DNA from: Actinomycetota bacterium
Lineage (GTDB): Bacteria > Actinomycetota > Aquicultoria > Subteraquimicrobiales > UBA9087
Assembly: GCA_030019215.1 (NCBI GenBank)
Contig: JASEEZ010000005.1
Location: 1 to 64,000, forward strand
DNA: 64,000 nt
Direction of reading: 5' to 3'
Both the position numbers and the translations under genes were made by a program. The notes beneath the pieces were generated by a model. That model made no database searches and was not told where the DNA came from. It saw only the letters and a list, made by a program, of their open reading frames with translations. Numbering within the stretch: the first letter of the stretch is position 1; the number at the start of each line of letters is the position of its first letter. This document shows positions 47,046-56,298 of this stretch, piece after piece.

Positions 47046-49073
47046 GTGGGAAGAATCGGCACAAAGAGACTCGATGGGCTGGTGAAATACGGCTTAATTA
47101 TTTTTTTTCTGTGTCTGGCTCTTCCCTGGGAAACCTTTCCCCATCCCTTATCGCTCCTTTCTTCTTTGGACACCGGGGCGGGTGTTTTTTTTGAGACTAG
47201 AGTCTTTTTTTGGATCGGGCTGATCTTTCTCACGCTGATTTGGTTTTTGAGATCTTACCAGCAGGGTTCCCTCACTCTTAAGCGGACGGATCTCGATTTT
47301 CCTTTCCTCCTCTTTCTCCTTGTGGCTCTCCTTTCCCTTCTGAAGTCGGTTAATCTCCACGCGAGTCTGGACTTTTTTCTGGTCGTTTTGGGCTATTTTT
47401 TCTTCTACTGGTTGGTGGTCAACCATTTTGAGACCTCCCGAGATATCGATTTTTTTGTCGTGGCGCTACTCATTGCCGGGGGCCTTCTTGCTCTTTATGG
47501 AATCCATCAATATCTAGCTGGATTTAAGATGCTCGTTGAGTACGCCAGGGAGAGACAGATATTGATGGATACCCCAAACCGAGTTTTTGCCATTTTTATA
47601 AGCCCGAATCATCTTGCTTGCTTTTTAATCATGCTCATTCCCGTCTCTTTCACCCTTCTAGTAGATGCCGAACCAGGTTTGAGAAGAATTTTTCTGCTCG
47701 TGGTCAGTGTGGTCATGATCACCTGCTTATTTTTCACCTATTCACGAGGGGGCTGGCTCTGCTTTTTCTTGGTGGCTGTGGTGATGGCCTTTGGCATTTC
47801 TAAGGAGCAAAGATATCGAGCATTCTTGAGTCTTCTCGTAGTTGTCGTTTTGGTCATCCTGACCTCCTTGGTCATCGCCAGGTTGGCTGGGGGGTACTCC
47901 CCTGAGACCGCTTTTTATGGGGGTTTGGCTCCGAAAGCTGGAGCTGAAAGTGCTCTGGGACGTTTTTATCTCTGGCGAGGAACACTGGGACTGATAAAGG
48001 ACTTTCCTATCACCGGAAGTGGTATCGGCACTTTTGCCTCGATCTATCCGAGATATCAATATGGCGGGATCTATTCTAAGCATGCTCACGATGTCTACCT
48101 TGAGGTCTTTGCGGAGACGGGCATCCTTGGGATATCCACCCTGCTTACTGCCTTTTTTCTACTGGCGAGAAGAGAGTTTCTTCTCTGGCGGAGATTGAAG
48201 GAGAACCGCTCGCGGGGGCTGGCCTTGGCCTTTTTACTTGGAACGTCTGGGTTCTTGGTCCACAGCATCATCGACTTTCACTGGCAGGTTCCCCTCCTCG
48301 GTTTGACCTTCTTGGTTCTCGCTGCTTTGAGCTTTTGCCTCGGGGAAGTGGAGGGGGCTGGTCCTCTACCGCGCCGAAAGGTACCCATTTCTGGTTTTGG
48401 GTTTTTTGTTGCTCTTGTCCTTGGTCTGTTTTTGCTCGGGGTCATTCTTGTCTCGTACCGTGCTCATCGTTTTGGTGAGAGAGGAAAGTCTTTATTGAAA
48501 GAGGGGCGATTTAAGGAAGCGGTGCAAGTTTTGGAGAGGGCGGTGGTCCTGGACCCACTCTTTGCTCCTTATCAAAGTCGCCTTGCCGAGGCCTATTTCG
48601 AGAAGACACGGCGAGGGGAAGGGATACCCACGCTTTCCAGGGCAATCTATCGGGAAGAGAGAGCGGTTGCTCTGGAACCTTATAGTTCTGCCTACTATGC
48701 CAAGCTTGGATTCTACTACTGGGCTGTGGGACGTCTAAGGGAGGCGGAGAAGGCCTTTATGGAGGCGAGGGATCTGTATCCAAACGATCCCTACTTTCCA
48801 GTCCTGCTGGGCGAGTTTTATTTCTCTCAAGGACGCCACCAGTCGGCGATAACCGAGTTCAGCCGGGCCATTGATTTGAAGAAGCATTACACCCTATGGT
48901 ATCCCGAGAGGGGTCTTAAGAACATAGCCAGGGCCCATTATGATCTGGGCCTACTTCATCAAGAAATTGGCAATTTAAAGCAGGCTGCGGTAGAATTTAG
49001 AGAAGTACTTGAGCTTGAACCCCGAAATGAGGAAGCGAGAAAGAGGCTCGCAGAGATCGAGGAGGATTTGTGA
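47046..49073 (+). CDS. O-antigen ligase/polymerase-like membrane protein with C-terminal TPRs
   Basis: Multi-TM Wzy_C pattern 'TYSRGGWLCFFLVAVVMAF', 'GSGIGTFASIYPRYQYGGIYSKHAHDVYLEVFAETGILG', then TPR repeats. Confidence 0.85.
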   Translation: MGRIGTKRLDGLVKYGLIIFFLCLALPWETFPHPLSLLSSLDTGAGVFFETRVFFWIGLIFLTLIWFLRSYQQGSLTLKRTDLDFPFLLFLLVALLSLLKSVNLHASLDFFLVVLGYFFFYWLVVNHFETSRDIDFFVVALLIAGGLLALYGIHQYLAGFKMLVEYARERQILMDTPNRVFAIFISPNHLACFLIMLIPVSFTLLVDAEPGLRRIFLLVVSVVMITCLFFTYSRGGWLCFFLVAVVMAFGISKEQRYRAFLSLLVVVVLVILTSLVIARLAGGYSPETAFYGGLAPKAGAESALGRFYLWRGTLGLIKDFPITGSGIGTFASIYPRYQYGGIYSKHAHDVYLEVFAETGILGISTLLTAFFLLARREFLLWRRLKENRSRGLALAFLLGTSGFLVHSIIDFHWQVPLLGLTFLVLAALSFCLGEVEGAGPLPRRKVPISGFGFFVALVLGLFLLGVILVSYRAHRFGERGKSLLKEGRFKEAVQVLERAVVLDPLFAPYQSRLAEAYFEKTRRGEGIPTLSRAIYREERAVALEPYSSAYYAKLGFYYWAVGRLREAEKAFMEARDLYPNDPYFPVLLGEFYFSQGRHQSAITEFSRAIDLKKHYTLWYPERGLKNIARAHYDLGLLHQEIGNLKQAAVEFREVLELEPRNEEARKRLAEIEEDL

Positions 49074-49510
49074 TGGGTAAGGTTCTGGTCATCCACGGGC
49101 CAAATTTAAATCTGCTGGGAATGAGAGAGGTCGAAATTTATGGCACCACCACTCTCGATGAGATAAACGAGAACCTGCGGAATCGGGCTTCGGCTGTGGG
49201 AATTGAGTTGGAGACATTTCAGTCTAATCATGAGGGGGAAATCGTGGAGAAGATTCAAGGAGCAGCCGGGGATGTCGATTACATTATCATCAACCCGGCA
49301 GCGTTCACCCATTACAGCATCGCCATTCGGGATGCTATTGCCTCTGCTGGTGTTCCCACTATTGAGATCCACCTTTCGAATATCTATGCTCGAGAGGAGT
49401 TTCGCCAGGAGTCGGTGACCGCTCCTGTGACCATAGGTCAGATTCAGGGATTCGGCCCCGATGGTTACTATCTTTCTTTGGAAGCTGCCATCCGCAGGTT
49501 GAAGAGGTGA
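49070..49510 (+). CDS. aroQ: Type II 3-dehydroquinate dehydratase
   Basis: 'VLVIHGPNLNLLGMREVEIYG', 'FQSNHEGEIVEKIQ', 'IINPAAFTHYSIAIRDAI', 'EIHLSNIYAREEFR'. Confidence 0.97.
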   Translation: MMGKVLVIHGPNLNLLGMREVEIYGTTTLDEINENLRNRASAVGIELETFQSNHEGEIVEKIQGAAGDVDYIIINPAAFTHYSIAIRDAIASAGVPTIEIHLSNIYAREEFRQESVTAPVTIGQIQGFGPDGYYLSLEAAIRRLKR

Positions 49511-49553
49511 ATAAGAGCCCATAAAAGTGCCCAATACAGGATTTATTTTAGAG

Positions 49554-49585
49554 AAGGAAGAGTGCCTCGCGGCACTCTTCCTTTC
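49554..49585 (+). terminator. Intrinsic terminator after aroQ
   Basis: AAGGAAGAGTGCC-TCGC-GGCACTCTTCCTTT, 13-bp stem. Confidence 0.75.
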
Positions 49586-49666
49586 AGGAGAACTCCAAAC
49601 CAGCTGGGTTAACCAATGGCGGTAAACTGAACTTGTTAACAACGCCCGCATAATTAACAAACGCTT

Positions 49667-50770
49667 TTGTTGTTCAAGGCGAGAAGTAAGGAGGAGTTGT
49701 TGGGAAAGTCGCGCTTGGAGAAATTGCGGGAATGTTTAGCCGAATACCAGGTTGATGTAATGCTTACCTCCAAACCCGAGAATATCCGCTACTTGAGTGG
49801 TTTTACCGGCTCGAGCGGGGTATTGATCGTGAGCTCTCGGGAGGCTTTTCTTTTAACTGATTTCCGCTACGCCGAGCAGGCTCGGAGTGAGGCGCCTCAA
49901 TGCAATATTTGTGTGCGAAGGAATTCCGACTCAGATGAACTCGTTGCTGTGCTTCGTGATATTGGCCCTAGAACGGTCGGGTTTGAATCTCATTTTGTCA
50001 CCGTTAAGGACTATGATGAACTGGCCAAAAAAATTAGTGGTATAACACTGAGGCCTCTTGCCCAAGTTGTGGAGCGTTTGCGGGCGATCAAAGAGGAAGG
50101 GGAAGTGACTTGCATTGCCGCAGCGGCTCGAATAGGAGACGCTGCTTTTTCCCACATTTTGCCCTTTATCAAGCCGGGTGTGACTGAGAAAGAATTGGCC
50201 CTGGAGCTAGAATTTTTCATGATCAAAAATGGAGCGGAGAAGGCCGGTTTTGATATAATTGTTGCGTTTGGTGCTCGCTCCTCCATGCCTCATGCGCGGA
50301 CCAGCGAGAAAAAACTTTATCTTGGCGAGTTCATCAAGATGGATTTTGGGGCAGTTTATAAAGGCTATCACGCTGATATGACCCGGACGGTAATTTTGGG
50401 AAGGGCTACGGAGAGACAGCGGGAAATTTATCGGTTGGTTTGCGAAGCCCAAGAGTTAGCGCTTAACAAGATTTCTGCTGGTCAGGCTGGCAAGGAGGCG
50501 GATGAAATCGCTCGGTCTTGCGTCCGGAAGGCTGGTTATGGTGAGAATTTTGGACATAACCTGGGTCATGGGTTGGGGCTGGAGATTCATGAGATTCCCG
50601 TGCTTGGACCCAAAAGCGAGGATTTGCTGAAGGCGGGGATGACCTTTACGGTGGAGCCCGGCATTTACATCCCCGGTTTCGGGGGAGTGAGGGTCGAGGA
50701 TTCTGTTGTATTGAGGAAAGATGGCGTGAAGGTTTTGACCGGATCAACCAAAGAGCTTTTGGAACTCTGA
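49667..50770 (+). CDS. Xaa-Pro aminopeptidase (M24)
   Basis: 'ENIRYLSGFTGSSGVLIV', 'MDFGAVYKGYHADMTRTV', 'GHNLGHGLGLEIHEIP', 'MTFTVEPGIYIPGFGGVRVEDSVVL'. Confidence 0.95.
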   Translation: MLFKARSKEELLGKSRLEKLRECLAEYQVDVMLTSKPENIRYLSGFTGSSGVLIVSSREAFLLTDFRYAEQARSEAPQCNICVRRNSDSDELVAVLRDIGPRTVGFESHFVTVKDYDELAKKISGITLRPLAQVVERLRAIKEEGEVTCIAAAARIGDAAFSHILPFIKPGVTEKELALELEFFMIKNGAEKAGFDIIVAFGARSSMPHARTSEKKLYLGEFIKMDFGAVYKGYHADMTRTVILGRATERQREIYRLVCEAQELALNKISAGQAGKEADEIARSCVRKAGYGENFGHNLGHGLGLEIHEIPVLGPKSEDLLKAGMTFTVEPGIYIPGFGGVRVEDSVVLRKDGVKVLTGSTKELLEL

Positions 50771-51045
50771 CGCAGCCACCAGTCTCCAGCCGCCAGGAAC
50801 CAGGGTTCAGTGGTCGGAGGACGAGGGGCGAAGAGAGCAGAGAGCAGAGAGCAGAGAGCAGAGAGACAAAAGATTTTTCTCTAAGCTTAAAGCCTCGAGC
50901 TCTAAGCTAAGGGTTTTGTCTCTAAGCTCCGTGCTCTAAGCTCTGAGCTGATAAGATCTGTCAACCGTGAACTGTGAACTGTCAACTAATTTCGAATAAC
51001 GAGTAACGAATTACGAATAGCCGCATCTGGCATCTGACAAATTTT
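50771..51045. repeat. Heptanucleotide quasi-repeat array (H10)
   Basis: agccacc-agtctcc-agccgcc-aggaacc; agcagag x4; gagacaaaagatttttctctaagct; cgtgaac-tgtgaac-tgtcaac; cgaataa-cgagtaa-cgaatta-cgaatag. Confidence 0.85.
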
Positions 51046-51056
51046 ACGGAGGAAGG

Positions 51057-51623
51057 ATGATAACGACGAATCAGCTCAAGATCGGGATGACTATAGATCT
51101 AGAGGGGAATCTCTTCAACATTCTGGATTTTCAGCACGTGAAGCCCGGGAAAGGTCAGGCTTTCGTTCGAACAAAACTCAAGAACACCAAAACGGGAGCG
51201 GTTTTGGACAGAACTTTCAGGGCTGGCGAGAAGGTGGAGCTGGCCAGGCTGGATCGCTCTAAAATGCAATATCTCTATCTCGATGGGTCTCACTATGTTT
51301 TCATGAACACCGACACTTACGAACAACTCTCTTTGGGCAGTGAGCAGCTGGGCGACTCCGTTGATTATCTCAAGGAAGGAATGCTCGTCGAGGTCTTGAT
51401 GCACAAAGGGAAGGCGATCGGTGCGGAACTTCCGATCTTTGTCGAGCTTGAGGTGGCGAGCACTCCCCCGGGTTTAAAGGGGGATACCGCCACGGCCGGA
51501 ACCAAACCGGCTACCCTAGAAACGGGAGCGGTGGTTCAGGTTCCCCTTTTTATAGAGGTCAAGGACGTGATTAGAGTAGACACCCGAACGGGAGAGTACA
51601 TCACAAGGGTGAGTAGAAAGTGA
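51057..51623 (+). CDS. efp: Elongation factor P
   Basis: '[41 protein letters not shown]', '[11 protein letters not shown]'. Confidence 0.97.
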   Translation: MITTNQLKIGMTIDLEGNLFNILDFQHVKPGKGQAFVRTKLKNTKTGAVLDRTFRAGEKVELARLDRSKMQYLYLDGSHYVFMNTDTYEQLSLGSEQLGDSVDYLKEGMLVEVLMHKGKAIGAELPIFVELEVASTPPGLKGDTATAGTKPATLETGAVVQVPLFIEVKDVIRVDTRTGEYITRVSRK

Positions 51624-51642
51624 AAGAAAGTATGCGGCGAGC

Positions 51643-51872
51643 TAGTACCGTTACAACTATCCTTTTTATTTCTTCCTAACAAAGAGACACAAGGTTACTT
51701 GTGCCATTACAACTTGTCGCTTCAGCCCGTTAGAATTAAATTTACATTAAAAATTCTAACGGGCCAAACGCTTCTTTGATAAACAGATTGAACAAAAGCT
51801 TAGATTTCTCTGGAAAAACTGGTTGTAACGGTACTTGGCGAAATGTCCCAGCTTAAAGTTGTAACGGCACTA
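51643..51872. mobile_element. Nested MITE-like composite B3
   Basis: Outer TIRs TAGTACCGTTACAAC / GTTGTAACGGCACTA; internal TIRs GTGCCATTACAAC (about 51691) and GTTGTAACGGTAC (about 51822); left half is the reverse complement of the B1 right half. Confidence 0.7.
51726..51763. repeat. Perfect hairpin inside nested B3 element
   Basis: CCCGTTAGAATT-AAATTTACATTAAA-AATTCTAACGGG. Confidence 0.8.
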
Positions 51873-51930
51873 GTCAAGTGGAAGAAATTACTTTAAAATG
51901 TTTGAAGATTGAGGCTTTGGGGAACGGAGA

Positions 51931-53766
51931 ATGAAACCAAAACGCGTTAGAGTAACGGATACGACACTGAGAGATGCCCACCAGTCGCTCTGGGCAACCC
52001 GCATGCGCACGGAGGATATGGTTCCCATTTTGGGAAAGATGGACAAAGTGGGGTACTACTCCTTTGAGGTTTGGGGTGGAGCGACATTCGATGCTCCCTT
52101 GCGGTTCTTGGATGAGAATCCATGGGATAGATTGAGGACCATCAAGGCCCATGTACGTAGGACTCCCCTTCAGATGCTGTTGCGTGGGCAGAATCTGGTT
52201 GGATATAAGCATTACCCCGATGATATTGTGAGGAGATTTGTTCGCTGCGCAGCCAAGAATGGCATCGATATATTTCGCATCTTTGATGCCTTGAATGATA
52301 CGCGGAACTTTAAAGTTGCCATCGAGGCTGTCAAGGAGGCTGGGGCTCATGTTCAAGCGGCCGTTTGTTACACCATCAGCCCCATACACACCCTGGAGCA
52401 CTATGTAGAGACCGCTTTGGAACTGGTGGAGATGGGAGCCGATTCCATATGCATCAAAGATATGGCCGCTCTTCTTTCACCCTACCGTACCTACAAACTG
52501 GTTCAGCGATTTAAGAAGGAGATAGACCTTCCTATTAATCTCCACTGCCATTACATTGGGGGGCTGGCTCCCATGAACTACATAAAGGCCATTGAGGCCG
52601 GTGTGGATATCATTGATACGGCCACCGTGCCCCTGGCTTTTGGGAATTCTCAACCGGCGGTGGAGATGGTGGCGGCGGCACTTAAGGACACCCCCTATGA
52701 TACCGGTCTGGACCTGGAGCTGCTCTACGAGATCGCGGAGTATTGGGAGTCCGTGCGGGAGAGAAGGGGATTCAAGCGAGGCGTGACTTCGCTGACTCAT
52801 ATGAAGGTCTTTTCTCATCAGGTTCCCGGGGGTATGATCTCCAATCTTTATAGTCAGCTTGTGGAGCAGAATGCGCTGGATAGGCTCCCTGAGGTGCTAG
52901 AGGAGATACCCCGCGTTCGTGCGGAGGTTGGCTATCCGCCTCTGGTGACGCCGTTGAGTCAGATTGTGGGAATTCAGGCGGTGTTGAATGTTCTCAGTGG
53001 CAAGAGGTGGGGAGTTATTCCCGATGAAATGAAGTCGTACGTGAAAGGTCTTTACGGGCGACCACCGGGGCCAATGAATCCTGAGGTAGAGAAGAAGATA
53101 TTAAATAACGAGAAGAGAATCGAATGCAGACCCGCCGATCTCATCAAAGAGACCCTCGACGACTATGCCAAGGAGATAGGCGATCTGGCCAAAAATGAAG
53201 AGGATGTTTTGATGTATGCCCTCTTTCCCAAGCCGGCCAGAGAATATCTTGAAAGGCACAAGGAGGGAGCGGAAAAGGCGGTCTTTTTGACCAGCGAGGA
53301 GATCAAGGCGGTTAAGGAGGGCGAGTACATGGATATAGATCAAATTCGACAACTCATTCAAATGGTCGAACAAAGCGACGTGAATGAAGTCGTGGTGGAA
53401 GAAGGCGGAGTGAAGATCTATGTCCGTAAGGGAGCGGCCCCCGTTGTTGAGAGCAAAGAATCAGTTGCGGGCGAGGCCGAAAAGGCAGGTGGGGTGACTG
53501 AAACCGCTGAGTATCCCGATAGCTGGAAGAGGATAGATGCTCCGATGGTTGGGACGTTTTACAGAGCTCCGTCACCCGATGCCCCTCCTTTTGTAGAGGA
53601 AGAGGATGTCGTGGAAGAGGGGCAGACCACGTGCATTCTTGAGGCCATGAAGTTGATGAACGAGATTGTGATGGAGGAAAAGGGTATAATAAAGAAGATA
53701 CTGGTGGAAAATGGTCACCCTGTGGAATATGGACAAACGCTGTTTTTGTATGAACCCGTGCAGTAG
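51931..53766 (+). CDS. Pyruvate/oxaloacetate carboxyltransferase subunit fused to AccB-type biotin carboxyl carrier
   Basis: 'VTDTTLRDAHQSLWATRMRTEDM', 'SICIKDMAALLSPY', then AccB-like 'MDIDQIRQLIQMVEQSDVNEVVVEEGGVKIYVRK' and biotin motif 'CILEAMKLMNEI'. Confidence 0.93.
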   Translation: MKPKRVRVTDTTLRDAHQSLWATRMRTEDMVPILGKMDKVGYYSFEVWGGATFDAPLRFLDENPWDRLRTIKAHVRRTPLQMLLRGQNLVGYKHYPDDIVRRFVRCAAKNGIDIFRIFDALNDTRNFKVAIEAVKEAGAHVQAAVCYTISPIHTLEHYVETALELVEMGADSICIKDMAALLSPYRTYKLVQRFKKEIDLPINLHCHYIGGLAPMNYIKAIEAGVDIIDTATVPLAFGNSQPAVEMVAAALKDTPYDTGLDLELLYEIAEYWESVRERRGFKRGVTSLTHMKVFSHQVPGGMISNLYSQLVEQNALDRLPEVLEEIPRVRAEVGYPPLVTPLSQIVGIQAVLNVLSGKRWGVIPDEMKSYVKGLYGRPPGPMNPEVEKKILNNEKRIECRPADLIKETLDDYAKEIGDLAKNEEDVLMYALFPKPAREYLERHKEGAEKAVFLTSEEIKAVKEGEYMDIDQIRQLIQMVEQSDVNEVVVEEGGVKIYVRKGAAPVVESKESVAGEAEKAGGVTETAEYPDSWKRIDAPMVGTFYRAPSPDAPPFVEEEDVVEEGQTTCILEAMKLMNEIVMEEKGIIKKILVENGHPVEYGQTLFLYEPVQ

Positions 53767-53796
53767 AGATAAGAGCCCCATCGGTTTGTCCAGAGA

Positions 53797-53862
53797 CCTG
53801 CCCGCCACCCGCCTGCCTGAGCCAGTCACTGGCGGGCAGGGGGCCAGGCGTTGGCAGGCGGG
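53797..53862 (+). repeat. GC-rich interleaved palindrome between the BCCP stop and accC
   Basis: CCTGCCCGCCA (53797-53807) pairs TGGCGGGCAGG (53830-53840); CCCGCCTGCC (53808-53817) pairs GGCAGGCGGG (53853-53862). Confidence 0.75.
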
Positions 53863-53927
53863 TATAGCTCTTCTGCCAGCTTGGCATGGCTCTGGATTGT
53901 TGGCCTTGCGTGGGAGGCATTGATAAT

Positions 53928-55274
53928 TTGTTTAAGAAGATTCTTGTTGCTAATCGTGGTGAGATCGCCCTTCGTGTAATAAGAGCCTGCAAGGAACTGG
54001 ATATTCCAACGGTTACTGTTTATTCGAAGGCGGACGAGGACTCTCTCCACGTGAAGCTGGCCGATGAGGCAATTTGTATTGGTCCCCCCCAACCCAGCCA
54101 AAGCTACTTAAACATCCCCAGTATCATCAGCGCTGCTCAGGTCACTGGAGCTGATGCTATTCATCCGGGCTATGGCTTCCTCGCTGAGAATACTCAGTTT
54201 GCTGAGGTTTGTGAGTCTTGCGGCATCGTTTTCATCGGGCCCCCTCCAAGAGCGATCGAGCGGATGGGAAATAAGGCGGAAGCCAGACGGATGATGCTGG
54301 AGGCTGATGTCCCGGTTGTTCCCGGAAGCGAAGGGGCGATAAGGAGCGAAAAAGAGGCTCTGTCATTTGCCAGGGAGATATCTTATCCGTTGATAATTAA
54401 GGCCTCCGCCGGAGGCGGTGGGCGGGGGATGAGAATTGCCCAGAACGAGCGAGAACTGAAAAAATTCCTTCAGACCGCCTCTTCAGAAGCCGAAGCTGCT
54501 TTTGGGAGTTCCGAGGTGTACATCGAGAAGTATGTGGAAGAACCACGCCACATAGAATTTCAGATTCTGGCGGATAAAATGGGTAATGTGATTCACCTCG
54601 GCGAAAGGGAATGCTCGATTCAGCGCCGTTATCAGAAGTTGATTGAGGAGTCGCCCTCCTCGGTTCTGACCGATGAATTGAGGGAGAAGATGGGAAAGGC
54701 GGCGGTCGAGGCGGCGAGGGTGGCTGGCTATACAAACGCCGGGACGGTGGAGTTCTTGCTCGATAGGCAAGGCGACTATTATTTTATGGAGATGAATACC
54801 CGGATACAGGTGGAGCATCCGGTCACTGAGATGGTAACCGGGATCGATATTGTAAAGGAGCAGATAAAGCTGGCGGCCGGTGAATTGCTGGATCACAGCC
54901 AGGCCGATGTCAGATTAGATGGTCATGCCATCGAGTTCAGGGTTAATGCGGAGGACACCACGAAAGATTTCATGCCGGTGGCTGGCACCGTGAGACTCTA
55001 TAATCCCCCGGGTGGCCCAGGGGTCCGCGTTGATAGCCACCTTTACTCTGGCTACGTGGTCTCACCGCATTACGACTCGCTTTTGGCTAAGTTAATAGTC
55101 TGGGGGGAGACCAGAGATGAGGCTATCAATCGGGCCAGACGAGCTCTGGATGAATTCATAATCGTGGGACTGGAGACCACCATACCTTTTTACCTCGAGA
55201 TGGTCAACGATGCCTGCTTCAAGAAGGGCGAGATTCACACCGATTATATTTCGAAAAGGACTTCGAACGATTAG
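53928..55274 (+). CDS. accC: Biotin carboxylase
   Basis: '[32 protein letters not shown]', '[15 protein letters not shown]', '[21 protein letters not shown]'; probable TTG start 53928. Confidence 0.95.
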   Translation: MFKKILVANRGEIALRVIRACKELDIPTVTVYSKADEDSLHVKLADEAICIGPPQPSQSYLNIPSIISAAQVTGADAIHPGYGFLAENTQFAEVCESCGIVFIGPPPRAIERMGNKAEARRMMLEADVPVVPGSEGAIRSEKEALSFAREISYPLIIKASAGGGGRGMRIAQNERELKKFLQTASSEAEAAFGSSEVYIEKYVEEPRHIEFQILADKMGNVIHLGERECSIQRRYQKLIEESPSSVLTDELREKMGKAAVEAARVAGYTNAGTVEFLLDRQGDYYFMEMNTRIQVEHPVTEMVTGIDIVKEQIKLAAGELLDHSQADVRLDGHAIEFRVNAEDTTKDFMPVAGTVRLYNPPGGPGVRVDSHLYSGYVVSPHYDSLLAKLIVWGETRDEAINRARRALDEFIIVGLETTIPFYLEMVNDACFKKGEIHTDYISKRTSND

Positions 55275-55282
55275 GGGGAGCC

Positions 55283-55639
55283 ATGGATGATGATCAAGAG
55301 CTAAAGTTCGATGATTTCAAGATCGCCAGCAGGGCTCTGGAGTTCATCGCTGGTTTGGCAGCCACGGAAGTGGATGGGGTAACTTCTTTAAGCGGTGGGA
55401 TGGTCGAGAGCATCGCTGACTGGCTGAGAAAGGGTTCCACCAAAGGGGTAAAAGTTTCCCTAGAGGACAAAGAGATAAATGTGGACGTTCATCTTCGTGC
55501 CGATTATGGCTGTGTAATTAAGGAAATGGCGGAAAAGGTGCAGTTAAGCGTTAAAGAAGCTTTGGAGGGCATGACCGGTTGGAAGGTGAGAGGCGTCAAT
55601 GTTTTCATCGACAGCCTCAATTTCCCACCCCAGGGGTGA
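55283..55639 (+). CDS. Asp23/Gls24 family envelope stress protein
   Basis: 'IASRALEFIAGLAATEVDGVTSLSGG', 'VKVSLEDKEINVDVHLRADYG', 'VRGVNVFIDSLNFP'. Confidence 0.9.
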   Translation: MDDDQELKFDDFKIASRALEFIAGLAATEVDGVTSLSGGMVESIADWLRKGSTKGVKVSLEDKEINVDVHLRADYGCVIKEMAEKVQLSVKEALEGMTGWKVRGVNVFIDSLNFPPQG

Positions 55640-55647
55640 TCTGTCTG

Positions 55648-56070
55648 ATGCTTGAGAGGCGGAAAGCTCGGAGACTCGCCTTAGAGATTCTTTACCAAAA
55701 GGAAATCACCGGCAGGTCCTTGGAGAAGATAATGGAAGACAGAGCTTGTTTTGAAAAAAGCGAGCCCCTTTCGGACTTCTCTTTGAGAATAATTCAGGGC
55801 GTCTTGAAGCATCAGAAGCAGATCAATGAGATGATCGAGAAATATACCGACAACTGGGCTTTGGAGAGGATGCCCATCTTGGATAAAAATATTATTCGAA
55901 TGGGGATATACGAGATGCTCTATGAGGAGGATATTCCCTTCAGTGTGTCCATAAATGAGGCCGTTGAGCTAGCTAAGATTTTTGGCATGGAGGATTCGAG
56001 CAGGTTCGTTAATGGTGTTTTGGGAAGGATTGCCCTCGAGCTTCGAGGATCTCATGTGGGGAGAGAGTGA
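55648..56070 (+). CDS. nusB: Transcription antitermination factor NusB
   Basis: 'ERRKARRLALEILYQKEITG', 'ILDKNIIRMGIYEMLYEEDIPFSVSINEAVELAKIFG'. Confidence 0.95.
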   Translation: MLERRKARRLALEILYQKEITGRSLEKIMEDRACFEKSEPLSDFSLRIIQGVLKHQKQINEMIEKYTDNWALERMPILDKNIIRMGIYEMLYEEDIPFSVSINEAVELAKIFGMEDSSRFVNGVLGRIALELRGSHVGRE

Positions 56071-56073
56071 GAA

Positions 56074-56298
56074 ATGCGAGGGGATGATATAACTTTCGAG
56101 CGGGCGCTGAAACGCCTTCAAGAGATAGTGGATTTGGTTAAGAAGAAGGAAATCAGCTTGGAAAAATCCCTTGATCTTCTGGAAGAGGGCGTTCAGCTTG
56201 CGAACTTCTGTACCGAGAGAATAGACCACACCCGCTGGCAGGAGGAAAAGAAGGGTTTTGATGAAAAAGGTGCTGAGGGAGAGGATAACCTATCCTGA
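56074..56298 (+). CDS. xseB: Exodeoxyribonuclease VII small subunit
   Basis: 'TFERALKRLQEIVDLVKKKEISLEKSLDLLEEGVQLANFCTERI'. Confidence 0.88.
   Translation: MRGDDITFERALKRLQEIVDLVKKKEISLEKSLDLLEEGVQLANFCTERIDHTRWQEEKKGFDEKGAEGEDNLS

Noticed and set aside
50771-51045. Possible CRISPR array
   Set aside because: Units are contiguous 7-nt words with no unique spacers and no 24-40 bp direct repeats; no cas genes in the window.
54403-54425. GCCTCCGCCGGAGGCGGTGGGCGG palindrome in accC
   Set aside because: Encodes the universally conserved glycine-rich ATP-grasp motif [11 protein letters not shown]; not an insertion.
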